A DNA stretch of 38,397 nt from positions 1 through 38,397 of the forward strand of contig JAFMHK010000030.1 of assembly GCA_017854585.1 (NCBI GenBank), given 5' to 3'. Source of the stretch: Paracoccaceae bacterium (GTDB taxonomy: Bacteria > Pseudomonadota > Alphaproteobacteria > Rhodobacterales > Rhodobacteraceae). Below, piece by piece: positions 28,373 to 35,909 of the stretch. Below the pieces are notes generated by a model, which was given only the letters and a program-made list of their open reading frames with translations, was not told the origin of the DNA and did no database searches. Both the position numbers and the translations under genes were made by a program. The first letter of the stretch is position 1. Each line of letters starts with the position of its first letter.

Positions 28373-29530
28373 CTAGAAAGGGCCGTCCTCCAACACGCCG
28401 TCCGCGCTCATCTGAGCATAAAGCAGCCCTTCGCGCAGACCGCGGTCCGCCACGCTCAGCCGATCGGTGGGCCACACGCGCAGCAACGCCTGCAAGATCG
28501 CGGCACCCGACATGATCAACGTTTGCCGATCACGCCCGATACGCGGATCACGGCGGCGACCTGCGGGACCAAGTGTCAGATACTCCTGAATGACCGTATC
28601 AATCTGGTCAGACGTCATGCGCAGCCCGTCCACCTTGTTGCGGTCGTATCGGCGCAGGCCCAGATGGCTGGCGGCCACGGTTGTGACGGTCCCGCTTGTC
28701 CCGATGATCTGGAACCCTTCACGAACCTGATCAGCGGCATCCGCATAGGGCGAAAATTCGGCCAGCTGTTCTTCGAAAAACCAGCTCATCAAGGCAAAAC
28801 GCGCACCATCATCGGCCACGTCGTCATACATATCCTTGAGGGTGGCAACGCCCAGAGGCACGGAAATCCAGTCCACCACCTTGGCGCGGGGGAAAACGGT
28901 ATCCTGATTGTCGAACCCCTGATGCAGACGCATGATGGCGCGCGAGCGTTCAAGCTTTGGCACCCGGCTCAGGTCGATCCACACCAATTCCGTTGACCCG
29001 CCGCCGATATCCACCACCAAAAGCTGTTCGGTTCTGGCCGACACAAGCGGCGCACAGCTCACCACGGCCAACTGTGCTTCTTCCTCGGGTTTGATGATCT
29101 CAAGCTGTAACCCGGTTTCGCGACGCACGACGTTGATGAACTCGCCCGCGTTGGCGGCGCGGCGACAGGCCTCGGTCGCGACAAGGCGCATCCGCTTCAC
29201 GTCATGTTTGGCCAGTTTGCGCTGACAAATCTTCAACGCCCCCACGGCCCGTGCCATCGAGGCCCGGCTCATCATACCGGACGCCTCCAGCCCCTGCCCC
29301 AATTGGACGTTCTTGGAAAAGCTGTCGACGACATGCAGTTGGTTGCCCTTCGGTTGAGCAATCAACATCCGGCAGGAATTCGTACCGAGGTCCAGCGCCG
29401 CATAAAGGTCCGCCGGATCGGGTCGTGCACTGGGTGCGGGCGTCTGTTCAACAGGCGGAACTGCCGTCGGCGTCACGGCAGCCACGGCGCTGGGAAACGG
29501 GCCGGCACCTCGAGAACGCTTTCGCGCCAT
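28373..29530 (-). CDS. Ppx/GppA-family phosphatase
   Basis: An exopolyphosphatase or guanosine-pentaphosphatase of the ASKHA fold. The 385-aa protein starts MARKRSRGAGPFPSAVAAVT with GGAGGGG upstream. A Pro/Ala-rich disordered N-terminus (to about residue 40) precedes YAALDLGTNSCRMLIAQ (phosphate-1 motif), CRRAANAGEFINVVRRETGL, LLVVDIGGGSTELVWID (phosphate-2) and IIGTSGTVTTVAASHLGL (adenosine-type motif). It would degrade polyphosphate or pppGpp in stress signalling; the single catalytic domain without the C-terminal HD-like part of E. coli Ppx fits the short alphaproteobacterial type. It is the first gene of the rlmE side and divergent from the corrinoid cluster. Confidence 0.9.
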   Translation of the reverse strand: MARKRSRGAGPFPSAVAAVTPTAVPPVEQTPAPSARPDPADLYAALDLGTNSCRMLIAQPKGNQLHVVDSFSKNVQLGQGLEASGMMSRASMARAVGALKICQRKLAKHDVKRMRLVATEACRRAANAGEFINVVRRETGLQLEIIKPEEEAQLAVVSCAPLVSARTEQLLVVDIGGGSTELVWIDLSRVPKLERSRAIMRLHQGFDNQDTVFPRAKVVDWISVPLGVATLKDMYDDVADDGARFALMSWFFEEQLAEFSPYADAADQVREGFQIIGTSGTVTTVAASHLGLRRYDRNKVDGLRMTSDQIDTVIQEYLTLGPAGRRRDPRIGRDRQTLIMSGAAILQALLRVWPTDRLSVADRGLREGLLYAQMSADGVLEDGPF

Positions 29531-29689
29531 TGGCCCCTCCAAATCTCATGGTTGGACTGAACGTAGCCATTTTCTGGCGACCTAACAATGGCAGTGATGG
29601 GACGATCTTCGGACCTCTCATCATCTTCATGAGAATTTTGAGCCTCCGATATCCTCGCCCTGGGGCGGCTATGGTTCTATGACAGAACA

Positions 29690-29714
29690 CACAGGGGTCG
29701 GTCTTGTCCCTGTG
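29690..29714. promoter_or_regulatory. 7-bp inverted repeat upstream of the corrinoid cluster
   Basis: CACAGGG (29690-29696) and CCCTGTG (29708-29714) form a perfect dyad with an 11-base centre in the 258-base divergent gap, about 75 bases before the first plus-strand gene. It could be an operator or an RNA hairpin in the leader. The rest of this gap shows no recognisable riboswitch; I looked for SAM, SAH and cobalamin cores and saw none. Confidence 0.4.
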
Positions 29715-29788
29715 AATGTCGAAAATAGCCCCAGTTGGACGGGGTTGGCGCGCTTATGTTGGCGCAGCTCAGGAAAGGATTCGCCGAA

Positions 29789-30094
29789 ATGCCCATGCTC
29801 ACGATCGTTTACTGGCGGGACATCCCGGCGCAGGTCATCGTCGGCAAGGGCCGTGGCGGCGCCAAGGTGCAACTTTCCGAACGGTTCGAACAGGCAATTG
29901 ATCGTTGCGCCATGAAGGTGGGGGCCAAGGACGATGATGCCTACCTCGCCGACTGGCGCAAGGCACCCTCGGGCGAGATCGACGGCGATCCGATGGAAAT
30001 CGCACAGGCCGCGGCCGCCCGTCTTGAGGCAACATATGATGCCGTCCGCATCAAAACGCTGATCGCCCAGAACGGGCGCGAGGCCGTGGCCTGA
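29789..30094 (+). CDS. Virulence-factor-family small protein
   Basis: A 101-aa protein starting MPMLTIVYWRDIPAQVIVGK (ATG 29789, AGGAAAGGA upstream; a second in-frame ATG lies two codons on). It matches the small alphaproteobacterial family labelled virulence factor (PF13769-type): IVYWRDIPAQVIVGKGRGGA, then VQLSERFEQAIDRCAMKVGA, and YLADWRKAPSGEI. The name has no mechanistic basis. In this window it is the first gene of an operon with folate and corrinoid enzymes, 40 bases before the reductase gene, so a role linked to one-carbon methyl transfer is more likely than virulence. No signal peptide. Confidence 0.8.
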   Translation: MPMLTIVYWRDIPAQVIVGKGRGGAKVQLSERFEQAIDRCAMKVGAKDDDAYLADWRKAPSGEIDGDPMEIAQAAAARLEATYDAVRIKTLIAQNGREAVA

Positions 30095-30134
30095 TCCTGC
30101 AATGCCAACCCCGCAACCACCTTGGGAGAGACTG

Positions 30135-31061
30135 ATGGCGCTTTTGAATTTTCGCAGACCGGCCCCCACAACGGGCACGCCTGTCAATCCGCAGCTGCAC
30201 GCGTTCTTGCAGGACTATTCCATCGAGGTGATGCCGCGGACCGCCGAAAAGGTGGAAAACTTCCGGGATTTGCTGCCAGAGGGCACCCGTGTCTACATCG
30301 CTCATATCGATGGCACCCCGATTGAAGACATGGTCGCCACCGCAGCCCGTCTTGCACGCGACGGCTACAAGGTGATGCCGCATTTTCCGGCCCGCTCGAT
30401 CAAGGACAAGGCCACCTTGGCCGATTGGATCGCGCGCTATCAGGGCGAAGCGGGCGTTGATCAGGGGCTGTTGCTGGCCGGGGGCATCCCCACCCCCGTC
30501 GGCGCGTTTGAAAGCTCCATGCAGTTGATGGAGAGCGGACTGTTTGACAAGGCGGGTTTCAAACGCCTGCATGTCGCCGGCCACCCCGAAGGAAACCGCG
30601 ATATCGACCCCAACGGCGGCGATGCCATGGTGATGGAGGCGCTGCGCTGGAAGCAGGGCTTCGCTGAACGAACAGACGCCAAAATCGCGCTGGCCACACA
30701 GTTCGCGTTTGAAGCCAAGCCCGTTATCGCATGGGCCAACCGTCTGGCCGCCGAAGGGATCTACCTGCCCATCCATATCGGCATCGCCGGACCCGCCAAA
30801 CTGCAAACCCTGATCAAGTTCGCCATCGCCTGTGGCGTGGGCGCATCGCTGTCGGTGCTGCAAAAGCGCGCCAAGGACGTGACCAAGCTGCTGCTGCCGT
30901 TCGAGCCGACAGATATCTTGACTGAACTGGCCGCACACAAGGCCGCCAACCCCGAGTTCAACATCGAACGGGTCCACTTCTTTCCCCTTGGCGGCATCAA
31001 GACCAACGCCCAATGGGCCATCGACAACGGGGGCGAAGCAACTCGCCCCGCCAACGCCTGA
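30135..31061 (+). CDS. Methylenetetrahydrofolate reductase-family protein
   Basis: A 308-aa TIM-barrel flavoprotein of the MetF family, starting MALLNFRRPAPTTGTPVNPQ with GGGAGAG upstream. It reduces 5,10-methylene-THF to 5-methyl-THF, the methyl donor for the next enzyme. Family features are YSIEVMPRTAEKVENF (the Glu of the catalytic site), GYKVMPHFPARSIKD, LLLAGGIPTPVGAFESSMQL, HVAGHPEGNRDIDPNGGDAM and LPIHIGIAGPAKLQTLIKFA. Sequences differ from E. coli MetF enough that this is a distinct subfamily common in Rhodobacterales. It lies 16 bases upstream of the methyltransferase gene, in line with a shared pathway. Confidence 0.88.
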   Translation: MALLNFRRPAPTTGTPVNPQLHAFLQDYSIEVMPRTAEKVENFRDLLPEGTRVYIAHIDGTPIEDMVATAARLARDGYKVMPHFPARSIKDKATLADWIARYQGEAGVDQGLLLAGGIPTPVGAFESSMQLMESGLFDKAGFKRLHVAGHPEGNRDIDPNGGDAMVMEALRWKQGFAERTDAKIALATQFAFEAKPVIAWANRLAAEGIYLPIHIGIAGPAKLQTLIKFAIACGVGASLSVLQKRAKDVTKLLLPFEPTDILTELAAHKAANPEFNIERVHFFPLGGIKTNAQWAIDNGGEATRPANA

Positions 31062-31077
31062 AGGCAGGATCCCCAAC

Positions 31078-32148
31078 ATGACGCGCACGATCATCGAATC
31101 TAAAACCAAAACAGTCGTGATGGGCTTTGACGAGCCGTTCTGCGTCATCGGCGAACGAATCAACCCCACAGGCCGCAAGATCCTGAACGAAGAGCTTGAG
31201 CGCGGCGATTTCAGCCGCGTCGAGGCCGACGCCATCGCGCAGGTCGCGGCCGGAGCGACGGTGCTTGACATAAACTCGGGCGCGGTCTTTTCGAACAAGA
31301 TGCGGGATGACCCGCGGTATGCCGACAACAACTTTGTCGAACCGATGCTGATGAGGGAATTGGTCCAGCGCGTGCAGGCCATCGTCGATGTGCCGCTCTG
31401 CATCGACAGTTCGGTTCCAGGCGCGCTGGAAAACGGGCTTGCCGCCGCCGAAGGTCGCCCGCTTCTGAACTCCGTTACCGGCGAAGAAGAGCGGTTGGAA
31501 CTCGTCCTTCCGCTGGTCAAGAAATACAACGTGCCGGTGGTGGCCATCTCCAACGACGACACCGGCATTTCTGAAGACCCCGAAGTCCGGTTCGCAGTCG
31601 CCAAGAAGATCGTCGAACGCGCGGCAGATTTCGGAATTCCGGCTTATGACATTGTGGTGGATCCGCTTGTCATGCCGATCGGCGCGATGGCGACCGCGGG
31701 GCATCAGGTGTTCACACTGGTCCGTCGCCTGCGCGAGGAACTGGGCGTCAATACGACCTGCGGCGCGTCCAATATCTCGTTCGGCCTGCCCAACCGCCAC
31801 GGTATCAACAATGCCTTTCTGCCGATGGCCTTTGGCGCAGGGATGACATCGGCGATCATGAACCCCATCGCAATCCCCGTCGGCCCAACCAAGATCGCCG
31901 AAAAGCGGGCCGAGGTCGAAGCGGCGGGCATCATGCTGCCGCCCGACATGGATGACGAGACGTTCGTCAAACTCTTTGGCCTTGGCTCCACCAAGCCACG
32001 TCCGGGCAAGGAGATGGAGGCGATCCGTGCCGCCAACTTCCTTTTGAACCATGACGATGGCGGTGCGGCATGGATCCGGTTCAATCAGGACCCCGACGCG
32101 GCCCTGCAAGGTGGCCGGGCCGGTGGTCGCAGACGCCGCCGGGCGTGA
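31078..32148 (+). CDS. Methyltetrahydrofolate:corrinoid methyltransferase
   Basis: A 356-aa pterin-binding TIM-barrel enzyme (dihydropteroate-synthase-like), equal to the folate domain of MetH but free-standing. Start MTRTIIESKTKTVVMGFDEP. Key stretches: FCVIGERINPTGRKIL, AAGATVLDINSGAVF, PLCIDSSVPGALENGL, GRPLLNSVTGEEERLELVLP, VVAISNDDTGISEDPEVRFA, IVVDPLVMPIGA, CGASNISFGLPNRHGINNAF. It should move the methyl of 5-methyl-THF to a separate corrinoid protein not encoded here. The last 12 residues are GGRAGGRRRRRA, an unusual arginine tail that recurs at the end of the RamA-like protein downstream. Free-standing MetH parts of this type act in methionine synthesis in Phaeobacter. Confidence 0.9.
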   Translation: MTRTIIESKTKTVVMGFDEPFCVIGERINPTGRKILNEELERGDFSRVEADAIAQVAAGATVLDINSGAVFSNKMRDDPRYADNNFVEPMLMRELVQRVQAIVDVPLCIDSSVPGALENGLAAAEGRPLLNSVTGEEERLELVLPLVKKYNVPVVAISNDDTGISEDPEVRFAVAKKIVERAADFGIPAYDIVVDPLVMPIGAMATAGHQVFTLVRRLREELGVNTTCGASNISFGLPNRHGINNAFLPMAFGAGMTSAIMNPIAIPVGPTKIAEKRAEVEAAGIMLPPDMDDETFVKLFGLGSTKPRPGKEMEAIRAANFLLNHDDGGAAWIRFNQDPDAALQGGRAGGRRRRRA

Positions 32149-32186
32149 CTTGACATTGAAAACCGTCTGTCATGTGATTTTGCCAA

Positions 32187-32210
32187 GGGGCGGCCCGCTT
32201 GGGCGGCCCC
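32187..32210 (+). terminator. GC-rich hairpin after the methyltransferase gene
   Basis: GGGGCGGCCC, loop GCTT, GGGCGGCCCC: a 10-bp stem with one central G-G mismatch, 38 bases after the methyltransferase stop. No T-run follows. It may attenuate read-through into the membrane protein and RamA-like genes. Confidence 0.45.
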
Positions 32211-32252
32211 GCTGCTGTGTGGCACCGTGCCGCGCACAATCGGGGCGCGCCA

Positions 32253-32930
32253 ATGACACCTCCACCAACACCATGGCGGCAGGCCCTGCCCCGCATCGCG
32301 TTGCGACTGGCGGTCATCGTGGCATGCGTGTTGGTCGCGCACTGGCTGATTGGCGCGGCCATGAAACTGACCGACAGTCTTCCGGAAACGGCCCAAGGCC
32401 CGGCGCGGGCGGGACTTCTGGTGGTGGCGTTGCTGATCTACGCGGTACTGATCGCGATCCCCTTCGTTCCGGGGATCGAGATCGGCATATCGCTTTTGAT
32501 GCTGCGCGGAGCCGAGGTTGCGCCGGCTGTCTACATCGCAACCGTGGCGGGACTGATGCTGGCGTTCTGCCTTGGACGCTTCGTTCCCGAAGCCGGGTTT
32601 CGGCAAGCCTGTCTGGACCTGAGGTTGATGCCCGTCGTCCGCCTTCTCGAGCGGATCATGCCGCTCTCGCCGCCGGAACGGCTGGCGGCGCTGGCGGCGC
32701 TGCTGCCGCGATGGCTCAACGCGGTGATCGGTGTGCGCTATCTCATTCTGGCCGTTTTAATCAACCTTCCGGGCAATTCCATCATCGGCGGGGGTGGCGG
32801 CATCGGCCTCATGGCCGGGTTCAGCCGTCTGTTCAGCTTTTGGCCAACGATAGCGACCATCGCATTAGCGGTTGCACCGGTTCCCTTTCTGGTCTGGCAT
32901 TGGGGCGGCAGCGGCTTGACCATGTTCTAG
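32253..32930 (+). CDS. VTT/TVP38-like membrane protein
   Basis: A 225-aa polytopic membrane protein starting MTPPPTPWRQALPRIALRLA. Hydrophobic segments lie near residues 17-36, 52-75, 79-103 and 160-220. LIAIPFVPGIEIGISLLMLRG followed by a hydrophobic run ending AFCLGRFVPEAG resembles the VTT (SNARE-associated, TMEM64/TVP38, DedA-like) pattern of a re-entrant loop and membrane helix, and INLPGNSIIGGGGGIGLMAG would be the second re-entrant loop. Function is unknown; family members are lipid scramblases or small-molecule permeases. It interrupts the corrinoid cluster. An alternative start 18 codons earlier reads the hairpin region and is rejected. Confidence 0.6.
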   Translation: MTPPPTPWRQALPRIALRLAVIVACVLVAHWLIGAAMKLTDSLPETAQGPARAGLLVVALLIYAVLIAIPFVPGIEIGISLLMLRGAEVAPAVYIATVAGLMLAFCLGRFVPEAGFRQACLDLRLMPVVRLLERIMPLSPPERLAALAALLPRWLNAVIGVRYLILAVLINLPGNSIIGGGGGIGLMAGFSRLFSFWPTIATIALAVAPVPFLVWHWGGSGLTMF

Positions 32931-32994
32931 CCATTGGATTCCCGGCACTCTCCGCCTATTTCATCCCCAATCTCACTTGCGCGCGGCAGTTCAC

Positions 32995-35040
32995 ATGACC
33001 AACGATCCTCTTGTCATCTTCACCCCTTCGGGCAAGCGCGGTCATTTCGCGGTTGGCACTCCCATCTTGACGGCCGCGCGGCAATTGGGCGTCGATCTGG
33101 ATAGCGTCTGTGGCGGACGCGGCATCTGCTCGAAATGCCAGATTGCCCCGTCATACGGCGATTTCCCCAAGCATGGGGTGACAGTGCGGGAAGGTGCGCT
33201 GTCCGAATGGAACGCGGTCGAAGACCGCTACAAGCGTGTCCGCGGGCTGAAAGAGGGGCGGCGCCTTGGCTGTCAGGCGACCGTTCAGGGCGACATCGTG
33301 GTGGATGTGCCACCCGAATCTCAGGTTCACCGTCAGGTCGTGCGCAAGGCCGCCTCGGCGCGTCCGATCACGATGGACCCCGCGACGCGCCTTGTGCTGA
33401 TCGAAGTGCAGGAACCGGACATGCACGAACCCTCCGGCGATCTGGAGCGGGTACAAGCCGCCCTGCGCGACCAATGGCAAATCGACAACGTCACAGCCGG
33501 CCTGCCGATCTTGCGTAAGCTGCAGCCCGCCCTGCGCAAGGGCAAATGGCAGATCAGCCTTGCCCTGCATCAACCCGCAAACTGCAAAACCACCCAAATC
33601 CTTGATGTCTGGCCCGGCCTGCACGAAGGCGGGCTTTATGGGATGGCCATTGATCTTGGCTCAACGACCATCGCCGCGCATCTTTGCGATCTGGCCACCG
33701 GGGCGGTGCTTGCGTCCTCTGGCATCATGAACCCGCAAATCCGTTTTGGCGAAGATCTGATGAGCCGCGTCAGTTACGTCATGATGAACCCCGGCGGTGA
33801 CGTCGAAATGACCCGCGTCGTGCGCGATGCCATCAATGCGCTGGCCATCGAAATTGCCGCCGAAGTCGCGGTCGATCCCACGCTGATCGTGGAATCCGTG
33901 ATCGTCTGCAACCCGGTCATGCACCACCTTCTGTTGGGAATCGATCCCGTCGAACTGGGACAGGCGCCCTTTGCACTGGCAACCTCGGGCAGCCTTACCC
34001 TTGATGCGCGCGACCTTGATTTCACTGCACTGAACGTATCAGCCCGCGTCTACCTGTTGCCGTGCATCGCAGGCCATGTCGGGGCCGATGCCGCCGCCGT
34101 GGCACTGTCCGAAGAACCCGACAAATCCGATGATCTGGTGCTGATCGTCGATGTTGGCACCAACGCGGAAATCCTGCTGGGCGACAAGACCCGCGTTCTG
34201 GCCTGCTCCTCGCCGACCGGGCCCGCATTCGAGGGCGCGCAGATCAGCGCGGGGCAGCGTGCCGCGCCCGGTGCCATCGAGCGGATCGAGATCGACCCTG
34301 CGACCAAGACACCGCGCTTTCGGGTGATCGGCAGCGATCTGTGGTCCGATGATCCGGGTTTCGCCGAAGCGACAGCCAGCAGCGGCATTACCGGCATCTG
34401 CGGCTCTGGCATTATCGAGGCCGTGGCCGAGATGCGCATGGCGGGCTTGTTGGACCCCTCGGGCCTGATCGGATCTGCCGAACAGACAGGAACCGACCGC
34501 TGCGAACCCACCGGCCGCACCCATGCCTACCTGATCCATGATGCGACCGATCAGGGCGGTCCGCGCATCACCGTCACCCAAGGGGACATCCGCGCCATCC
34601 AGCTTGCCAAATCCGCGCTATACGCCGGTGCCCGGCTGTTGATGGACCAGTTGAACGTCGACAAGGTGGACAGGGTCGTGCTGGCGGGTGCCTTTGGTGC
34701 CCACATCAGCCCGAAACACGCAATGGTGTTGGGCATGATCCCCGATGCGCCGTTGGACAAGGTCAGCAGTGCGGGCAACGCGGCGGGCCACGGCGCACGG
34801 ATCGCCTTGTGCAATCGCGGCGCGCGCGAACGGATCGAAGTAACGGTGGGCCATATCCACAAAGTCGAAACTGCGGTCGAGCCGCGTTTTCAGGAACATT
34901 TCGTCGCTGCAAACGCCATCCCTCATGCGACCGCGCCTTTCCCGGAACTGGCCGCGATCATGACGCTGCCCGTGGTCAACTTCGGCGCATCGGGCAACAC
35001 CGGCGAAGATGGTGGTCGCAGGCGTCGGCGCCGGGGCTGA
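32995..35040 (+). CDS. RamA-like corrinoid activation protein (2Fe-2S/ASKHA)
   Basis: A 681-aa reductive activator of corrinoid enzymes (DUF4445/RACE family). It uses a [2Fe-2S] cluster and ATP to reduce inactive Co(II) corrinoid to Co(I). Start MTNDPLVIFTPSGKRGHFAV (the TTG six codons earlier is disfavoured). The ferredoxin-type domain has cysteines at C39, C45 and C48 (SVCGGRGICSKC) and C93 (LGCQATVQG). The ASKHA ATPase part includes GMAIDLGSTTIAAHLCDLA (phosphate-1), VLIVDVGTNAEILLGDK and SGITGICGSGIIEAVAEM, and a final lobe VVLAGAFGAHISPKHA. It ends EDGGRRRRRRG, an Arg-rich tail matching the methyltransferase at 31078-32148. It should keep the partner corrinoid protein active. Confidence 0.93.
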   Translation: MTNDPLVIFTPSGKRGHFAVGTPILTAARQLGVDLDSVCGGRGICSKCQIAPSYGDFPKHGVTVREGALSEWNAVEDRYKRVRGLKEGRRLGCQATVQGDIVVDVPPESQVHRQVVRKAASARPITMDPATRLVLIEVQEPDMHEPSGDLERVQAALRDQWQIDNVTAGLPILRKLQPALRKGKWQISLALHQPANCKTTQILDVWPGLHEGGLYGMAIDLGSTTIAAHLCDLATGAVLASSGIMNPQIRFGEDLMSRVSYVMMNPGGDVEMTRVVRDAINALAIEIAAEVAVDPTLIVESVIVCNPVMHHLLLGIDPVELGQAPFALATSGSLTLDARDLDFTALNVSARVYLLPCIAGHVGADAAAVALSEEPDKSDDLVLIVDVGTNAEILLGDKTRVLACSSPTGPAFEGAQISAGQRAAPGAIERIEIDPATKTPRFRVIGSDLWSDDPGFAEATASSGITGICGSGIIEAVAEMRMAGLLDPSGLIGSAEQTGTDRCEPTGRTHAYLIHDATDQGGPRITVTQGDIRAIQLAKSALYAGARLLMDQLNVDKVDRVVLAGAFGAHISPKHAMVLGMIPDAPLDKVSSAGNAAGHGARIALCNRGARERIEVTVGHIHKVETAVEPRFQEHFVAANAIPHATAPFPELAAIMTLPVVNFGASGNTGEDGGRRRRRRG

Positions 35041-35057
35041 TCATCCAAGCACGGCCA

Positions 35058-35086
35058 TTGACGCGACCGAGCCGTTTGACTATCTC
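35058..35086 (+). promoter_or_regulatory. Promoter of tRNA-Gly
   Basis: TTGACG (35058-35063) and TATCTC (35081-35086) are 17 bases apart, with the -10 element 15 bases before the tRNA-Gly 5' end. Good match and position for a housekeeping promoter. Confidence 0.65.
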
Positions 35087-35101
35087 AAGCGAACCTACCT
35101 T

Positions 35102-35175
35102 GCGGGTATGGTGAAAAGGTATCACGAAAGCTTCCCAAGCTTCAGTTACGAGTTCGATTCTCGTTACCCGCTCCA
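35102..35175 (+). tRNA. tRNA-Gly (anticodon CCC)
   Basis: A complete cloverleaf: acceptor GCGGGTA pairs with TACCCGC, the D-arm is TGGTGAAAAGGTATCA, the anticodon loop TTCCCAA gives anticodon CCC, the T-arm carries AGTTCGATTCT, and the 3' CCA is encoded. It reads the GGG glycine codon. The anticodon-stem outer pair is A-C, a mild oddity. The gene lies 61 bases after the RamA-like gene with its own promoter. Confidence 0.94.
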
Positions 35176-35409
35176 CGCTTTTCCATCAGCCGCAGATCTT
35201 GGCCGGATGCCGTCGTTTGCGGCGCAAGCGACGAACATGTTCCCCGCCTGAACCAGCCGCATCGCGCCGTGAACGCAGGCTGAATTCTGCCAGGAAATCG
35301 CATTGCATCATGGCCGGCCAGCGCCCCGTTAACCGTGGTTAACGCGATCAACGGTTCGATCTGGCAACCATGTGACATCGAATATTTTCCAACAAGGAGA
35401 ATGCAAGCG
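35176..35409 (+). other. Intergenic region with hairpin and palindrome
   Basis: No gene is seen in these 234 bases. A near-perfect hairpin CGTCGTTTGC-GGC-GCAAGCGACG (35211-35233, one G-T wobble) lies 36 bases after tRNA-Gly and may end its transcript. Further on is the palindrome listed separately, then the ribosome-binding site AAGGAG of the secreted protein gene. Confidence 0.5.
35327..35344. promoter_or_regulatory. 18-bp palindrome upstream of secreted protein gene
   Basis: CGTTAACC-GT-GGTTAACG is palindromic over both 8-base arms. It lies 66-83 bases before the start of the secreted protein gene. The arms contain TTAACC, a half-site also seen in CtrA boxes, but the TTAA spacing is six bases, not seven, so it is more likely a dimeric regulator's operator. 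Confidence 0.45.
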
Positions 35410-35805
35410 ATGAAACGGATAGCAGCACTTGGAATCGCGCTGATGGTCGCGGTCGGGACAGAGCCGACATTCGCCGACACGATTGGCGTCAGCCGCTGCA
35501 ACGGCCCCCACCACGGGGGCGCGATGCCCGGCCTCATGACGGTCGAGCCAGACGGAACCCGAACCTTCCATCCGGTTGGGCAAAACGGGCTGACGGCGGC
35601 GATCGTTTTCAATCAGGCACGCGCGTTTGAATGGGTCCATGAAGGCGGTATGTTCGGGCGCCGCGCGCGTCTTCGGGATTATGATCACTTCATCTGTGGC
35701 ATCTTGAACGAGGACGAGGAGGAAGCTCCCGAAGAGCAAGCGCCAAGTCAGGACACGCCCGAGCAAGAAGAGCCTCTTCAGGAGATCGATACCGTTCCGC
35801 AATAA
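35410..35805 (+). CDS. Secreted hypothetical protein with acidic tail
   Basis: A 131-aa protein with a clear Sec signal peptide: MKRIAALGIALMVAVGTEPT then a likely cleavage after FA before DTIGVS (about residue 22). The mature part has two cysteines (SRCNGPHHGG and FICGIL) that could form a disulfide, and ends in a Glu/Pro/Gln-rich tail (about residues 100-131, NEDEEEAPEEQAPSQDTPEQ) likely unstructured. Start chosen on AAGGAG at 10-base spacing; an ATG three codons earlier is too close to it. I recognise no family. Periplasmic location is inferred. An 18-bp palindrome upstream suggests specific regulation. Confidence 0.72.
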   Translation: MKRIAALGIALMVAVGTEPTFADTIGVSRCNGPHHGGAMPGLMTVEPDGTRTFHPVGQNGLTAAIVFNQARAFEWVHEGGMFGRRARLRDYDHFICGILNEDEEEAPEEQAPSQDTPEQEEPLQEIDTVPQ

Positions 35806-35847
35806 CGCCAAAGGGCCGTCTTCGGCCAAGCTTGCGGAGTGGTCGGC

Positions 35848-35870
35848 GGGCCGCGGCGTTCACGCGGCCC
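35848..35870. terminator. Hairpin between secreted protein gene and pgi
   Basis: GGGCCGCG, loop GCGTTCA, CGCGGCCC: a perfect 8-bp stem in the 104-base convergent gap, 43 bases after the secreted protein stop and 40 bases past the pgi stop. It is followed on the plus strand by GTCTT. A weaker stem GGCCG-TCTT-CGGCC lies at 35814-35827. Confidence 0.5.
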
Positions 35871-35909
35871 GTCTTGGCGCCCACCATACCGGCCCCTGTG
35901 ATACGCGCC

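Noticed and set aside
29531..29788. Possible SAM, SAH or cobalamin riboswitch before the corrinoid cluster
   Set aside because: No conserved core or pseudoknot arrangement could be traced by eye; only a simple dyad and a small hairpin are present.
34976..35251. Short open frames across tRNA-Gly (66 aa minus, 80 aa plus)
   Set aside because: Their translations come from reading the tRNA-Gly gene and its flanks; the tRNA fold is complete and explains the sequence.
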